Source: an uncultured Eubacteriales bacterium
Lineage (GTDB): Bacteria; Bacillota; Clostridia; Lachnospirales; Lachnospiraceae
DNA: 37,338 nucleotides
Assembly (NCBI GenBank): GCA_900539455.1
Contig: UQCD01000022.1
Coordinates: forward strand, 1-37,338
Direction: 5' to 3'
In this document: positions 7,312 to 15,766 of the stretch, in pieces
Numbering within the stretch: position 1 is the first letter of the stretch
Layout: each line of letters begins with the position of its first letter
Made by a program: the position numbers and the translations under genes
The notes under the pieces: model-generated
The model's input: only the letters and a program-made list of their open reading frames with translations
What the model was told of the DNA's origin: nothing
Database searches by the model: none

Positions 7312-8562
7312 ATGGGAATGACTATAGCAGAAAAAATAATTGCGGCAGCCGCTGGTGTTGACAGCGTAAAGCCGGGAGATATACATACAGTAAATGTTGA
7401 CAGACTTATGAGTAATGACGGAACAACTCATCTTACAATAGATATGTTCAACAATAAAATTAAAAATCCGAGAATAGCAGATGTCAGCAAGCTGGTTTGG
7501 ATTGTAGACCACAATGTTCCTTCGGATAGTCCAAAGACAGCAGCCTCTCATAAGAAAATGAGAGATTTTGCAAAAAAATATGGAATTACCTTCTATGAAG
7601 GAAAAGGTGTCTGCCATCAGATAATGATGGAAAATCATGTAAGACCAGGAGAATTGATTTTTGGTGCTGACAGCCATACCTGTGCTTATGGTGCCTTAGG
7701 AGCCTTTGGAACAGGTGTAGGCTGTACAGACTACTTATATGCAATGGTTACAGGCAAAAGCTGGTTATTAGTTCCGGAAACTATCCGTTTTAATTTAAAA
7801 GGAAAGCTAAAGGAAGGCGTATACGCCAGAGATTTAATTCTTACTATTATAGGCAGAATAGGAGCTAATGGAGCAAATTACAAGGCAATGGAATTTGTAG
7901 GCGAGGGTATGAAAACACTTTCTATGAGTGACAGAATTTCTATTTGTAATCTTTGCGTTGAGGCAGGTGCAAAAACAGCACTTATGGAGGTTGATGATAT
8001 AGCTCTTGATTATTTAAAGGAGCATGGAAGACAGCCAAAGGCCTGCTACAGGAGTGATGAGGATGCACAGTTTAGTGCGGTTTATGATATAGATTTAGAC
8101 GAAATAGAGCCTATAGTTGCAAAACCACATTTTGTAGACAATGTAGTACCTGCTGTAGAGGCTAAGGGTATTAAAATTGATGAAGCCTTTTTAGGCTCAT
8201 GTAATAATGGAAGAATTGAGGATCTTAGAGTTGGGGCAAAGCTTCTTGAAGGAAGAAAGGTAAACCCACTTGTCAGATTTTTAGTTGTTCCAGCAAGTAA
8301 GGCAGTCTATGAACAGGCACTTGATGAAGGTCTTATAAAGACCTTCATGGACGCAGGCGCTATTGTTATGAATGCTAACTGTAGTGTATGCTGGGGAAGC
8401 TGTCAGGGTGTAATCGGTGAAAATGAAGTTTTAATAAGCACTGGTACTAGAAACTTTAAGGGTAGGGCAGGACATCCAAGTGCAAGTGTTTATCTGGCAT
8501 CTGCAGCAACAGTAACAGCATCAGCCATAAAAGGCGAAATCGCTACAGCGAATGATTTATAG
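7312..8562 (+). CDS. LeuC-family hydro-lyase large subunit, copy 1
   Basis: A 416-residue aconitase-superfamily large subunit. The [4Fe-4S] ligands are C297 (GSCNNGR), C357 and C360 (NCSVCWGSC). The GADSHT motif is at 118-123. The usual GSCTNGR reads GSCNNGR here and the N-terminal active-site segment reads MSNDGTTH rather than HD-containing, so this copy has drifted from standard LeuC. It starts one base after the small-subunit stop, with AAGGAGG inside the upstream gene, and should form a heterodimer with it. The physiological substrate is uncertain (see the small subunit). Confidence 0.86.
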   Translation: MGMTIAEKIIAAAAGVDSVKPGDIHTVNVDRLMSNDGTTHLTIDMFNNKIKNPRIADVSKLVWIVDHNVPSDSPKTAASHKKMRDFAKKYGITFYEGKGVCHQIMMENHVRPGELIFGADSHTCAYGALGAFGTGVGCTDYLYAMVTGKSWLLVPETIRFNLKGKLKEGVYARDLILTIIGRIGANGANYKAMEFVGEGMKTLSMSDRISICNLCVEAGAKTALMEVDDIALDYLKEHGRQPKACYRSDEDAQFSAVYDIDLDEIEPIVAKPHFVDNVVPAVEAKGIKIDEAFLGSCNNGRIEDLRVGAKLLEGRKVNPLVRFLVVPASKAVYEQALDEGLIKTFMDAGAIVMNANCSVCWGSCQGVIGENEVLISTGTRNFKGRAGHPSASVYLASAATVTASAIKGEIATANDL

Positions 8563-8576
8563 AAAGGCCAAGAATA

Positions 8577-9068
8577 ATGGAAAAATTCACAGGAAAAGTT
8601 TGGGTTTTGGGAGATGATATTGATACAGATATTATTATCCCTACAGAATATTTAGCATTAAAAACAGTTAAGGATATGGCCCCATATGCCTTCTCGCCAC
8701 TTAGACCTGAATTAGCAGGACTTATTAAGGAGGGTGACATAATTGTGGCAGGAAAGAATTTTGGCTGTGGCTCATCAAGAGAGCAGGCACCTGAGATTAT
8801 TAAAGCTTTAGGTATAAAGTGTGTAATTGCAAAATCCTTTGCCAGAATTTTCTTTAGAAATTCAATTAACAATGGGCTTTTGTTAATTGAAAATGACGAG
8901 CTGGCAGATGATATTACAGAAGGCGGCCAGATAGAGGTTGAAGTAGGAAAAGCCATTACATATAAAGGAAAAGAGTACCAGATAGCAGCTCTTCCACAAA
9001 ATCTTTTAGATATTATTAACGCAGGTGGCCTTGTAAAGGCAATGCGAAAATTAAACGGATTAGATTAG
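8577..9068 (+). CDS. LeuD-family hydro-lyase small subunit, copy 2
   Basis: A 163-residue second small subunit with DIDTDIIIP at 14-22, TEYLALKT at 23-30 and NFGCGSSREQAP at 61-72. The loop and the following PLRPELAG resemble the group often named dimethylmaleate hydratase small subunit (DmdB-like) or LeuD, from memory of the family. It lies 14 bases after copy-1 leuC, with GAAAGG as ribosome-binding site, so all four genes look like one operon. An isopropylmalate isomerase role is as likely as a Dmd-like role. Confidence 0.86.
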   Translation: MEKFTGKVWVLGDDIDTDIIIPTEYLALKTVKDMAPYAFSPLRPELAGLIKEGDIIVAGKNFGCGSSREQAPEIIKALGIKCVIAKSFARIFFRNSINNGLLLIENDELADDITEGGQIEVEVGKAITYKGKEYQIAALPQNLLDIINAGGLVKAMRKLNGLD

Positions 9069-9079
9069 GAGGCAGCCAA

Positions 9080-10327
9080 ATGGGAAAGACAATTATTGAA
9101 AAAATAATAGGTAGAAATACAGACAAAAGCGTATCTGCTGGAGATATTGTTACAGTAAATGTTGACAGAGTAATGATACATGATATTTTTATTCCATTTG
9201 TAGCCAGCAAGTTTGAAGAAATGGGATTTAAAAAATTATGGGACCCAGATAAGGTTGTACTAATTTATGACCATTTAGTTCCAGCATCGCAGGTAGATGA
9301 TACAAGACATTTCAAAATCGGAAATGAATTTGTTAAAAAATACGGAATGAAAAATATTCATCGTAGTGATGGAATTTGTCATCAGCTTATGACAGAGGCG
9401 GGCTATGTAAAGCCGGGCAATGTTGTATTTGGCACAGACAGCCATACTACTACTTATGGTTGCGTAGGTGCCTTCTCATCAGGTATCGGCTATACAGAAA
9501 TGGCTAGTATTTTAGGAACAGGTACAATGTGGGTTAGAGTGCCGGAAACTATTAAGATAGAAATAAACGGAGAGCTTCCGGAAAATGTAGCCTCAAAGGA
9601 TGTTATCTTAAGACTTATTGGCGATTTAGGCGCTGATGGTGCAACCTACAAAGCATTAGAGTTTACAGGAGATACTGTAGCTAATATGACAGTAGCCAGC
9701 CGAATGACTATTGCTAATATGGCAATAGAGGCAGGTGCAAAATGTGCATTGTTTACACCTGATGAAAAAACAGCCCAGTATTGCCAGATAGAGCTTACTG
9801 AAAAGGAAACCTCACTTGTAGGTGATGAGGATGCTCATTATATTAAAACAATTAAGTATAATGCCAAAGATTTAGTACCTGTTATGGCTTGCCCATCACA
9901 GGTGGATAAAATTGAGGATGTATCAAAATTAGAAGGAACAGAGATTGATCAGGTATTTATAGGCTCTTGTACAAATGGTCGTCTTGAGGATTTGCACACA
10001 GCAGCTAAAATACTTAAAGGCAAAAAGGTTGCACCATTTGTAAAATTAATTGTTACACCTGCCAGCCGTAAAATTTATATAGAGGCGGTAGAAGATGGAA
10101 CAATGAAAATTTTGTCTGAGGCAGGAGCAATTATTACTCATCCAGGATGTGGCCTTTGCTGTGGCAGGGCAGGCGGTATTCTTACTGATGGAGAAAGAGT
10201 TGTTGCAACCAACAACAGAAACTTCTTAGGAAGAATGGGTACTTCAAAGGTGGAAATTTATCTTGCATCTCCAAAGACAGCAGCAACCTGTGCAATTAAT
10301 GGCAAGATTACTGTTCCGGAAATGTAG
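9080..10327 (+). CDS. LeuC-family hydro-lyase large subunit, copy 2
   Basis: A 415-residue large subunit with the canonical GSCTNGR (C297) and GCGLCCG (C357, C360) cluster ligands and GTDSHTTTYG at 118-127. The N-terminal segment is VMIHDIFIPF. Cluster cysteines fall at exactly the same residue numbers as in copy 1, which supports an ancient tandem duplication of the pair. AGGAGG precedes ATG 9080, and the gene starts 11 bases after its small subunit. Of the two copies this is closer to conventional LeuC/homoaconitase. The likely product is isopropylmalate isomerase or a close relative. Confidence 0.87.
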   Translation: MGKTIIEKIIGRNTDKSVSAGDIVTVNVDRVMIHDIFIPFVASKFEEMGFKKLWDPDKVVLIYDHLVPASQVDDTRHFKIGNEFVKKYGMKNIHRSDGICHQLMTEAGYVKPGNVVFGTDSHTTTYGCVGAFSSGIGYTEMASILGTGTMWVRVPETIKIEINGELPENVASKDVILRLIGDLGADGATYKALEFTGDTVANMTVASRMTIANMAIEAGAKCALFTPDEKTAQYCQIELTEKETSLVGDEDAHYIKTIKYNAKDLVPVMACPSQVDKIEDVSKLEGTEIDQVFIGSCTNGRLEDLHTAAKILKGKKVAPFVKLIVTPASRKIYIEAVEDGTMKILSEAGAIITHPGCGLCCGRAGGILTDGERVVATNNRNFLGRMGTSKVEIYLASPKTAATCAINGKITVPEM

Positions 10328-10333
10328 GTGTGT

Positions 10334-11080
10334 ATGAACAAGTTATTTAGTATTGAAGGACCGGTTTGGAGCTTTTTTTCAAAGCTGAGCTCAGCATTTT
10401 TACTTAGTATTTTATGGACTGTCACAAGTATTCCTATTTTTACAATAGGAGCATCAAATGCGGCTATATACTATGTAATGCTTAAAATATTCGATGAAAA
10501 AGATGTAAAAATAGTAAGAGAATATTTTAAGGCGTTTAAGGAGAATTTTAAAAGAGCCACAATAATATGGGTTCCACTATTTCTATTTATTTTAGTAGGC
10601 TTAGCAGATATTTATATATGCCTTGTGGTAGGCGAAGCTGCAGGCTATGGTGGTGCGGTTGTATTTATGTGTATTGAGATAGTTTTAGTATTGTTTTCAA
10701 TATATGTATTCCCACTTATCGGAAGATTTGAAAATACATTTAAGCAAACTGTAAAAAACGGGCTTTTAATGCCTATAAAACACTTTTTTATATCCATATG
10801 GATAATAATAGTAATATCTGGTGTAATAGCCTTAGGCGTTGTATTTCCGCCAATTACAATTTTTCTTCCAGGTGTAATGGCATTTGCAATATCCTTCCCT
10901 ATGTATTATGTATTTAAGAAATATACAGAGGAAGAAATTGACCCGATAGAGGCTAAGGTTTTTGATTTTAATAAGAATAAGACTGCTAATGAAAAAGATA
11001 CAGCAGACAAAAAAACTGCAAATAAAAAAACTGCTCCAAGAAAAAATACAAAATCCTCTAAAAAGAATAATGTATTTTAA
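10334..11080 (+). CDS. DUF624/YesL-like membrane protein
   Basis: A 248-residue protein of the YesL (DUF624) family: start MNKLFSIEGPVWSFFSKLSS, then about five hydrophobic segments (roughly 20-45, 75-100, 105-128, 150-175, 178-195), with family hallmarks TSIPIFTIGASNAA and YFKAFKENFKRA. YesL-like proteins usually sit beside carbohydrate ABC importers, and one begins 370 bases downstream here. The C-terminal ~35 residues are a Lys/Thr/Asn-rich tail. An in-frame GTG at 10328 is possible, but ATG 10334 fits better. It follows copy-2 leuC with almost no gap, so it may be read from that operon as well. Confidence 0.82.
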   Translation: MNKLFSIEGPVWSFFSKLSSAFLLSILWTVTSIPIFTIGASNAAIYYVMLKIFDEKDVKIVREYFKAFKENFKRATIIWVPLFLFILVGLADIYICLVVGEAAGYGGAVVFMCIEIVLVLFSIYVFPLIGRFENTFKQTVKNGLLMPIKHFFISIWIIIVISGVIALGVVFPPITIFLPGVMAFAISFPMYYVFKKYTEEEIDPIEAKVFDFNKNKTANEKDTADKKTANKKTAPRKNTKSSKKNNVF

Positions 11081-11177
11081 AAAATATATAAAATATATAA
11101 AGAAAAATTATGATTAAAATTGTAATAAAAATATATAGTAAGGGTTATAATAAAAGTCTGAAATAACAGTATTATAG

Positions 11178-11225
11178 ATTACCTCAAGTGTTAGAAATTA
11201 ATCTTCACCTGGGGTAATTTGTTAT
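11178..11225 (+). terminator. Probable intrinsic terminator after the DUF624 gene
   Basis: ATTACCTCAAGTG (11178-11190) pairs with CACCTGGGGTAAT (11206-11218) with one mismatch and one G:U pair, followed by a T-rich stretch. Confidence 0.65.
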
Positions 11226-11346
11226 TATTTACAAATATGATAATTATAATCTTAGAAAAATAGTAAAAAGTTTAAAAAATATGTGAAATGTATACAAAAA
11301 AACACGAGGTAATTTATACAATATAGCCAAAACTCCCATATACAAC

Positions 11347-11375
11347 TTGTAATATTATTCAAAGTATGGTAATAT
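11347..11375 (+). promoter_or_regulatory. Extended -10 promoter for the carbohydrate importer
   Basis: TTGTAA (11347-11352), 17-base spacer and TAATAT (11370-11375) preceded by TGG. The leader to ATG 11450 is about 70 bases. Confidence 0.6.
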
Positions 11376-11449
11376 ACACATATCAAGTGAGATTATCTGT
11401 GATGATGATTTCAAACAAGAAAATTATATTTTAAAGGAGGCACGATAAA

Positions 11450-12796
11450 ATGAAAATAAGAAAGCTTTTATCGGTTGGTTTAGTATCGTCAATGGTAGCT
11501 TCAATGGCTTTGACAGGATGTGGCGATAACAAAAATGATTCAGGAAAAGAAGAAAGCAAGGGTAGTGTATATTACTTAAACTTCAAGCCAGAAGCTGACA
11601 AGGCTTGGCAGGCAATTGCTACTGAATATAAGAATGAAACAGGTGTGGATGTAAAGGTTGTTACAGCAGCTAACAATAAATACGAAGAAACACTTACAGC
11701 AGAAATTGATGGAGATACACCTCCAACATTATTCCAGATTAACGGACCTATAGGTTATGAAAATTGGAAAGAATACTGCTATGACTTGAAGGATACAGAT
11801 CTTTACAGCTGGTTATCAGATAAGTCACTTGCTATTACAGGCAGCGACGGTGGTGTATATGGTATCCCATATGTAGTAGAAGGCTATGGTATTATTTACA
11901 ACAACGCTATTATGACAAAATATTTTGCATTAGATGGTGCAAAGGCAAAGAGCATGGATGAAGTAAACAATTTTGCTAAATTAAAAGAAGTTGTTGAAGA
12001 TATGCAGGCTAGAAAGTCTGAATTAGGCATTGAAGGTGTATTTGGTTCTACATCACTTAAGGCTGGTGAAGATTGGAGATGGCAGACACATCTTGCAAAC
12101 CTTCCAATCTACTATGAATACAAAGACAACAATACATCTTGTATGAAAGAAATTAAATTCAAATATGCTGACAACTACAAGAATGTTTTAGATTTATATC
12201 TTAACAATTCATGTACAGAGCCTTCATTAGTTGGTTCAAAGACAGTTGCTGATTCAATGGCTGAGTTTGCTTTAGGCCAGATTGCAATGATTCAGAATGG
12301 TAACTGGGGCTGGAGTCAGATCAATGAAACAAAAGGTAACACAGTAAAGGCTGAAGATGTTAAATTCCTTCCTATTTACACAGGTGTTGAAGGAGAAGAA
12401 AAACAGGGCCTTTGTACTGGTACAGAAAACTTCTTCTGTATAAACAAAGAAGCTGATGAAGCTGATATTAAAGCAACTATTGATTTTGTACAGTGGGTAT
12501 TCAGCTCAGAAAAAGGTAAAAAGGCTGTAACAAATGATTTAGGATTTATTGCACCATTTACAACATTTACTGCTGATGAAGCACCACAGGATCCACTTGC
12601 TAAGGAAGTTGTTAGATACTTAAATGACTCAACAAAGACAAGTGTATCATGGAACTTTTCAACATTCCCAAGTCAGACATTTAAAGATGATTTCGGAGCA
12701 ATCTTACTTCAGTATGCTATTGGTAGCAAGACATGGGATGATGTTAAGAAGTTAGTGGTAGATGAGTGGGCTTCTGAATGGAAAAATAATAACTAA
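11450..12796 (+). CDS. Carbohydrate ABC transporter substrate-binding lipoprotein
   Basis: A 448-residue family-1-type extracellular solute-binding protein. The lipoprotein signal peptide ends in the lipobox LTGC with Cys24 as the lipidated residue, followed by an Asn/Asp/Ser/Lys/Glu-rich linker. Family features include GGVYGIPYVVEGYGIIYN near 135-152, AMIQNGNWGW near 278-287 and IDFVQWVFSSEKG near 343-355. It captures a sugar or oligosaccharide outside the membrane and hands it to the two permeases that follow. The exact sugar cannot be told. AAAGGAGGC precedes the ATG. No glycoside hydrolase or regulator is adjacent. Confidence 0.92.
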   Translation: MKIRKLLSVGLVSSMVASMALTGCGDNKNDSGKEESKGSVYYLNFKPEADKAWQAIATEYKNETGVDVKVVTAANNKYEETLTAEIDGDTPPTLFQINGPIGYENWKEYCYDLKDTDLYSWLSDKSLAITGSDGGVYGIPYVVEGYGIIYNNAIMTKYFALDGAKAKSMDEVNNFAKLKEVVEDMQARKSELGIEGVFGSTSLKAGEDWRWQTHLANLPIYYEYKDNNTSCMKEIKFKYADNYKNVLDLYLNNSCTEPSLVGSKTVADSMAEFALGQIAMIQNGNWGWSQINETKGNTVKAEDVKFLPIYTGVEGEEKQGLCTGTENFFCINKEADEADIKATIDFVQWVFSSEKGKKAVTNDLGFIAPFTTFTADEAPQDPLAKEVVRYLNDSTKTSVSWNFSTFPSQTFKDDFGAILLQYAIGSKTWDDVKKLVVDEWASEWKNNN

Positions 12797-12811
12797 TACT
12801 AAATGAATTTT

Positions 12812-12845
12812 AAATGCTTCGTAGGTCTGTGCTTGCGGAGCATTT
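12812..12845 (+). terminator. Intercistronic hairpin between binding protein and permeases
   Basis: AAATGCTTCGTAGG (12812-12825) pairs over all 14 positions (some G:U) with CTTGCGGAGCATTT (12832-12845), leaving a 6-base loop, followed by TTTAAAAAAAA. It probably acts as a partial terminator or 3' mRNA stabiliser that lets the binding protein be made in excess over the permeases. Confidence 0.75.
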
Positions 12846-12870
12846 TTAAAAAAAAGAATAGGAGCGGTAC

Positions 12871-13713
12871 ATGCAAAAAACAACTAAAAAATATTTTCCT
12901 ATATTTGTACTTCCTACACTTATTGCATTCTTTATAGCTTTTGTTATCCCTTTTATATGGGGTGTTTATTTATCTTTCTTTAAGTTTAAAACTATTAAGA
13001 AAAAGACATTTGTAGGATTTGAAAATTATATAAAGGCATTCCAAAATGACAATTTTATAAATGCTTTTAAATTTACTGTAATCTTTGCTATTGTAGCAGT
13101 TATTATAATCAATGTAATAGCATTTACATTAGCAGTTTTACTTACAAGAAAAGTCAAGGGTACAAATTTCTTTAGAACAATATTCTTTATGCCGAACTTA
13201 ATTGGAGGTATTGTTTTAGGTTACATTTGGAATTCAATCTTTAATGCAATTCTTAAAAGCTATGGAACAACCCTTGTAAATGATGCGAAATATGGCTTTT
13301 GGGGTCTGATTATTCTGATGAGCTGGCAGCTTATAGGTTATATGATGATTATATATATTGCCGGACTTCAGAATGTTCCGACAGAACTGAAAGAGGCGGC
13401 AGATATTGATGGTGCTACCTGGTGGCAGAAGCTTAGAAAGATTACTATTCCAATGGTAATGCCTTCAATTACAATTTGTATGTTTTTATCATTATCAAAC
13501 TGTTTTAAGCTGTTTGACCAGAACCTTTCACTTACAAATGGTGCACCAATGAGAGAAACATCTATGTTAGCATTGGATATTTACAATACCTTCTATGGCT
13601 CGGGTACTTCAAAGGGTATCGGTCAGGCGAAGGCGGTAGTATTCTTTATTACTGTCGCAGTAATTTCTCTTGTTCAGTTATATGCAACAAGAAGTAAGGA
13701 GGTTGAACAATAA
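12871..13713 (+). CDS. Carbohydrate ABC transporter permease, MalF/LacF type
   Basis: A 280-residue inner-membrane permease with six predicted helices, starting near residues 10-30 (FPIFVLPTLIAFFIAFVIPF). The ATPase-docking EAA loop is ELKEAADIDGATWWQKLRKI at about 171-190. It is read after the intercistronic hairpin, with AGGAGCGG as ribosome-binding site, and its stop overlaps the next start by one base (TAATG). With the next gene it forms the heterodimeric channel. Confidence 0.93.
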   Translation: MQKTTKKYFPIFVLPTLIAFFIAFVIPFIWGVYLSFFKFKTIKKKTFVGFENYIKAFQNDNFINAFKFTVIFAIVAVIIINVIAFTLAVLLTRKVKGTNFFRTIFFMPNLIGGIVLGYIWNSIFNAILKSYGTTLVNDAKYGFWGLIILMSWQLIGYMMIIYIAGLQNVPTELKEAADIDGATWWQKLRKITIPMVMPSITICMFLSLSNCFKLFDQNLSLTNGAPMRETSMLALDIYNTFYGSGTSKGIGQAKAVVFFITVAVISLVQLYATRSKEVEQ

Positions 13714-14555
13714 TGCAAAAAAAGAGAAGTGGTATTAATATTATAATATTTATCATATTAATATTATTAACATTATTATTTATATTCCCAATAGTGTTCG
13801 TTGTTCTTAACTCCTTCAAGGGTAGGCTTTTTATATCAACTGAGCCTTTTGCACTTCTTACGAGTAAGAACTTCGTAGGCTTCCAAAACTATATAGATGG
13901 TATTAAACAGACTGGTTTCTTTGAAGGTATGAAATGGTCGCTTATTATTACAGTTGGCTCAGTTGCACTTATTATTGTATGTACATCAATGACAGCTTAC
14001 TGGATTACAAGAGTAAAATGCAAGTTTTCGTCTGTATTATATTACGCATTTGTATTTTCAATGATTGTACCATTCCAGATGGTTATGTTTACAATGACAA
14101 GTCTTGCTGAAAAATTAAATATGAGAAATCCAATAGGTATGATTATTTTGTATTTAGGCTTTGGAGCAGGTATGTCCGTATTTATGTTTAGCGGCTTTGT
14201 AAAAGCGGTTCCACTGGAAATAGAAGAGGCAGCAATGATTGATGGCTGTAGTCCGTTACAGACATATTTTAAAGTGGTGTTCCCTATTTTAAAGCCAACT
14301 GCTGTTACAGTTGCAATTCTTAATGCAATGTGGATTTGGAATGACTACCTGCTTCCATATCTGATTGTTGGTTTAACGAGTGAATACAAGACTATTCCGG
14401 TCAGAGTACAATATTTGATTGGATCTTATGGCAACTTTGATATGGGTGTAATGATGGGTGTTTTAGTATTATCTATTTTACCAATCGTTATATTCTACAC
14501 ATTCTGCCAGAAGTTTATTATTGAAGGTGTTGTTGCCGGAGCTGTTAAAGGCTAA
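13713..14555 (+). CDS. Carbohydrate ABC transporter permease, MalG/LacG type
   Basis: A 280-residue permease, the second channel subunit, with an EAA loop EIEEAAMIDGCSPLQTYFKV at about 169-188 and a first helix at about 8-30. Its ATG shares one base with the previous stop. No ATP-binding subunit gene follows, so the importer must borrow a shared MsmK/UgpC-type ATPase encoded elsewhere, as is common for such clusters in Firmicutes. Confidence 0.93.
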   Translation: MQKKRSGINIIIFIILILLTLLFIFPIVFVVLNSFKGRLFISTEPFALLTSKNFVGFQNYIDGIKQTGFFEGMKWSLIITVGSVALIIVCTSMTAYWITRVKCKFSSVLYYAFVFSMIVPFQMVMFTMTSLAEKLNMRNPIGMIILYLGFGAGMSVFMFSGFVKAVPLEIEEAAMIDGCSPLQTYFKVVFPILKPTAVTVAILNAMWIWNDYLLPYLIVGLTSEYKTIPVRVQYLIGSYGNFDMGVMMGVLVLSILPIVIFYTFCQKFIIEGVVAGAVKG

Positions 14556-14639
14556 TATGAGAAATTATATAGGCATACAAAAACTCAATATAAAAAAGAT
14601 AATATAAAAGAATGTGAATAATATAAAACTATAAATAAC

Positions 14640-14680
14640 AAAAAAGACTGTGATACTATTTTAGTGTCATAGCCTTTTTT
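14640..14680. terminator. Bidirectional terminator between the ABC importer and the SDR gene
   Basis: The arm at 14640-14658 (AAAAAAGACTGTGATACTA) pairs with 14662-14680 (TAGTGTCATAGCCTTTTTT) with one mismatch and two G:U pairs. T runs on both strands suit the two convergent genes. Confidence 0.88.
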
Positions 14681-14685
14681 GTATT

Positions 14686-15411
14686 TTAAAACCAGCCACC
14701 GTCCATAGTTATATTTGAGCCGGTAAGATAGGAGGGACTTGAAATAACATTGTAAATCATTTTGGCTGCCTCCTCACTTGTCCCTAATCTGCAGGAAGGA
14801 ATTTCGTCGCATAAAATCTCTTTGTCTTCTAAGGATAAGTGATTATTCATATCTGTATCAATAGCTCCAAAGGATACAGAATTTACCTGTATATTGCTAG
14901 GGGCTAACTCTTTAGCCAAGGCCTTAGTAAAGGAAATAACACCACCCTTTGTTGCAGAATAGGCTACCTCCATAGAAGCACCATACTGCCCCCATACAGA
15001 GGATACATTAATGATTTTTCCAGAATGGTTATGCACCATATTTGGTATTGCATTTTTACACATATAAAAAACTGAATTAAGATTTGTGTTTATAGTATGC
15101 TGCCATTGCTCTATAGTCATATCCTGAAGAAGTCCTACATATGAAAAGGCAGCATTATTAACTAAAATATCAATAGAGATATTTTTATCTGATAGTGCTT
15201 CAAAAAGTGAAGCAACACAAGTATAGTCACTTACATCACAGGCATATGCTTCACAGGAAATATGATAAGAGCCAGTTAATTCCTCAGCTAAAGCTTTTAA
15301 TAGTTCTATGTTGTTTTTACAGGTTAAAATTAAATTAATGTTGTGTAAAGCCAGTTCCTTTGCCAAACTACAACCAATTCCTCTTGAAGCGCCGGTTATT
15401 AGTGCGTACAT
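14686..15411 (-). CDS. Short-chain dehydrogenase/reductase (FabG-like SDR)
   Basis: A 241-residue classical SDR: TGASRGIG cofactor loop at residues 6-13, NNAA at 85-88, and catalytic Ser138, Tyr151 and Lys155 (YSATK). It ends in DGGWF. Such enzymes use NAD(P)H to reduce or oxidise a carbonyl or hydroxyl group. 3-oxoacyl-ACP reductase is the default guess, but no fatty-acid genes are nearby. The frame stays open to 15477, but ATG 15409-15411 is chosen because CGGAGG precedes it at normal distance and the SDR fold starts there. Confidence 0.88.
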   Translation of the reverse strand: MYALITGASRGIGCSLAKELALHNINLILTCKNNIELLKALAEELTGSYHISCEAYACDVSDYTCVASLFEALSDKNISIDILVNNAAFSYVGLLQDMTIEQWQHTINTNLNSVFYMCKNAIPNMVHNHSGKIINVSSVWGQYGASMEVAYSATKGGVISFTKALAKELAPSNIQVNSVSFGAIDTDMNNHLSLEDKEILCDEIPSCRLGTSEEAAKMIYNVISSPSYLTGSNITMDGGWF

Positions 15412-15766
15412 AAAATCCTCCGATAAAATCCTACAAATATAATATATAATTATAATAATATAGGCGTAATAATACAAGTATAATTATATAAGTATAAAAG
15501 TACAAATTAAAATTATGTCTGAATAAAAGCAGAATGTTTTTTATACCTAGTGACAAAGGTATCCTTGCACTTAAATTATTTTATAGAAATATAGATATAT
15601 AGTAATTGTATATAATGAAAATGTCAAAGCCTATTTATGCTTATTTATATGTCGAATACTATTGAAAAAACGGTAAAAATTTGGTAAAATTAACAAAGAA
15701 ATGTACAGCTCGTGAGGAAATAAAATATAAGTTTATAAGTTGCATACAGAGCGGAAAGGTGTATCT
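15412..15766. other. Divergent intergenic region, SDR gene versus chemoreceptor
   Basis: About 355 AT-rich bases. A good chemoreceptor promoter is at 15662-15690. Several TATAAT-like sites exist on the minus strand but none has a clear -35. No RNA gene or riboswitch was recognised. Confidence 0.5.
15662..15690 (+). promoter_or_regulatory. Extended -10 promoter for the chemoreceptor gene
   Basis: TTGAAA (15662-15667), 17-base spacer, then TGG-TAAAAT (TAAAAT 15685-15690). It looks sigma-A-like. I saw no convincing flagellar sigma-28 site. Confidence 0.65.

Larger units (their letters stand above)
11081..11449 (+). other. Intergenic region before the ABC importer: terminator plus promoter
   Basis: This 369-base AT-rich gap holds a hairpin terminator (11178-11225) and an extended -10 promoter (11347-11375). 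No convincing catabolite-repression operator and no small ORF with a good ribosome-binding site were seen. Confidence 0.6.

Noticed and set aside
11240..11420. Catabolite-repression (cre) operator upstream of the sugar importer
   Set aside because: The closest match (near 11286) is out of register by one base and lacks the central CG.
15691..15766. Cyclic-di-GMP riboswitch or sigma-28 promoter before the chemoreceptor gene
   Set aside because: The leader is about 70 bases and lacks the aptamer consensus; a sigma-A extended -10 promoter explains expression better.
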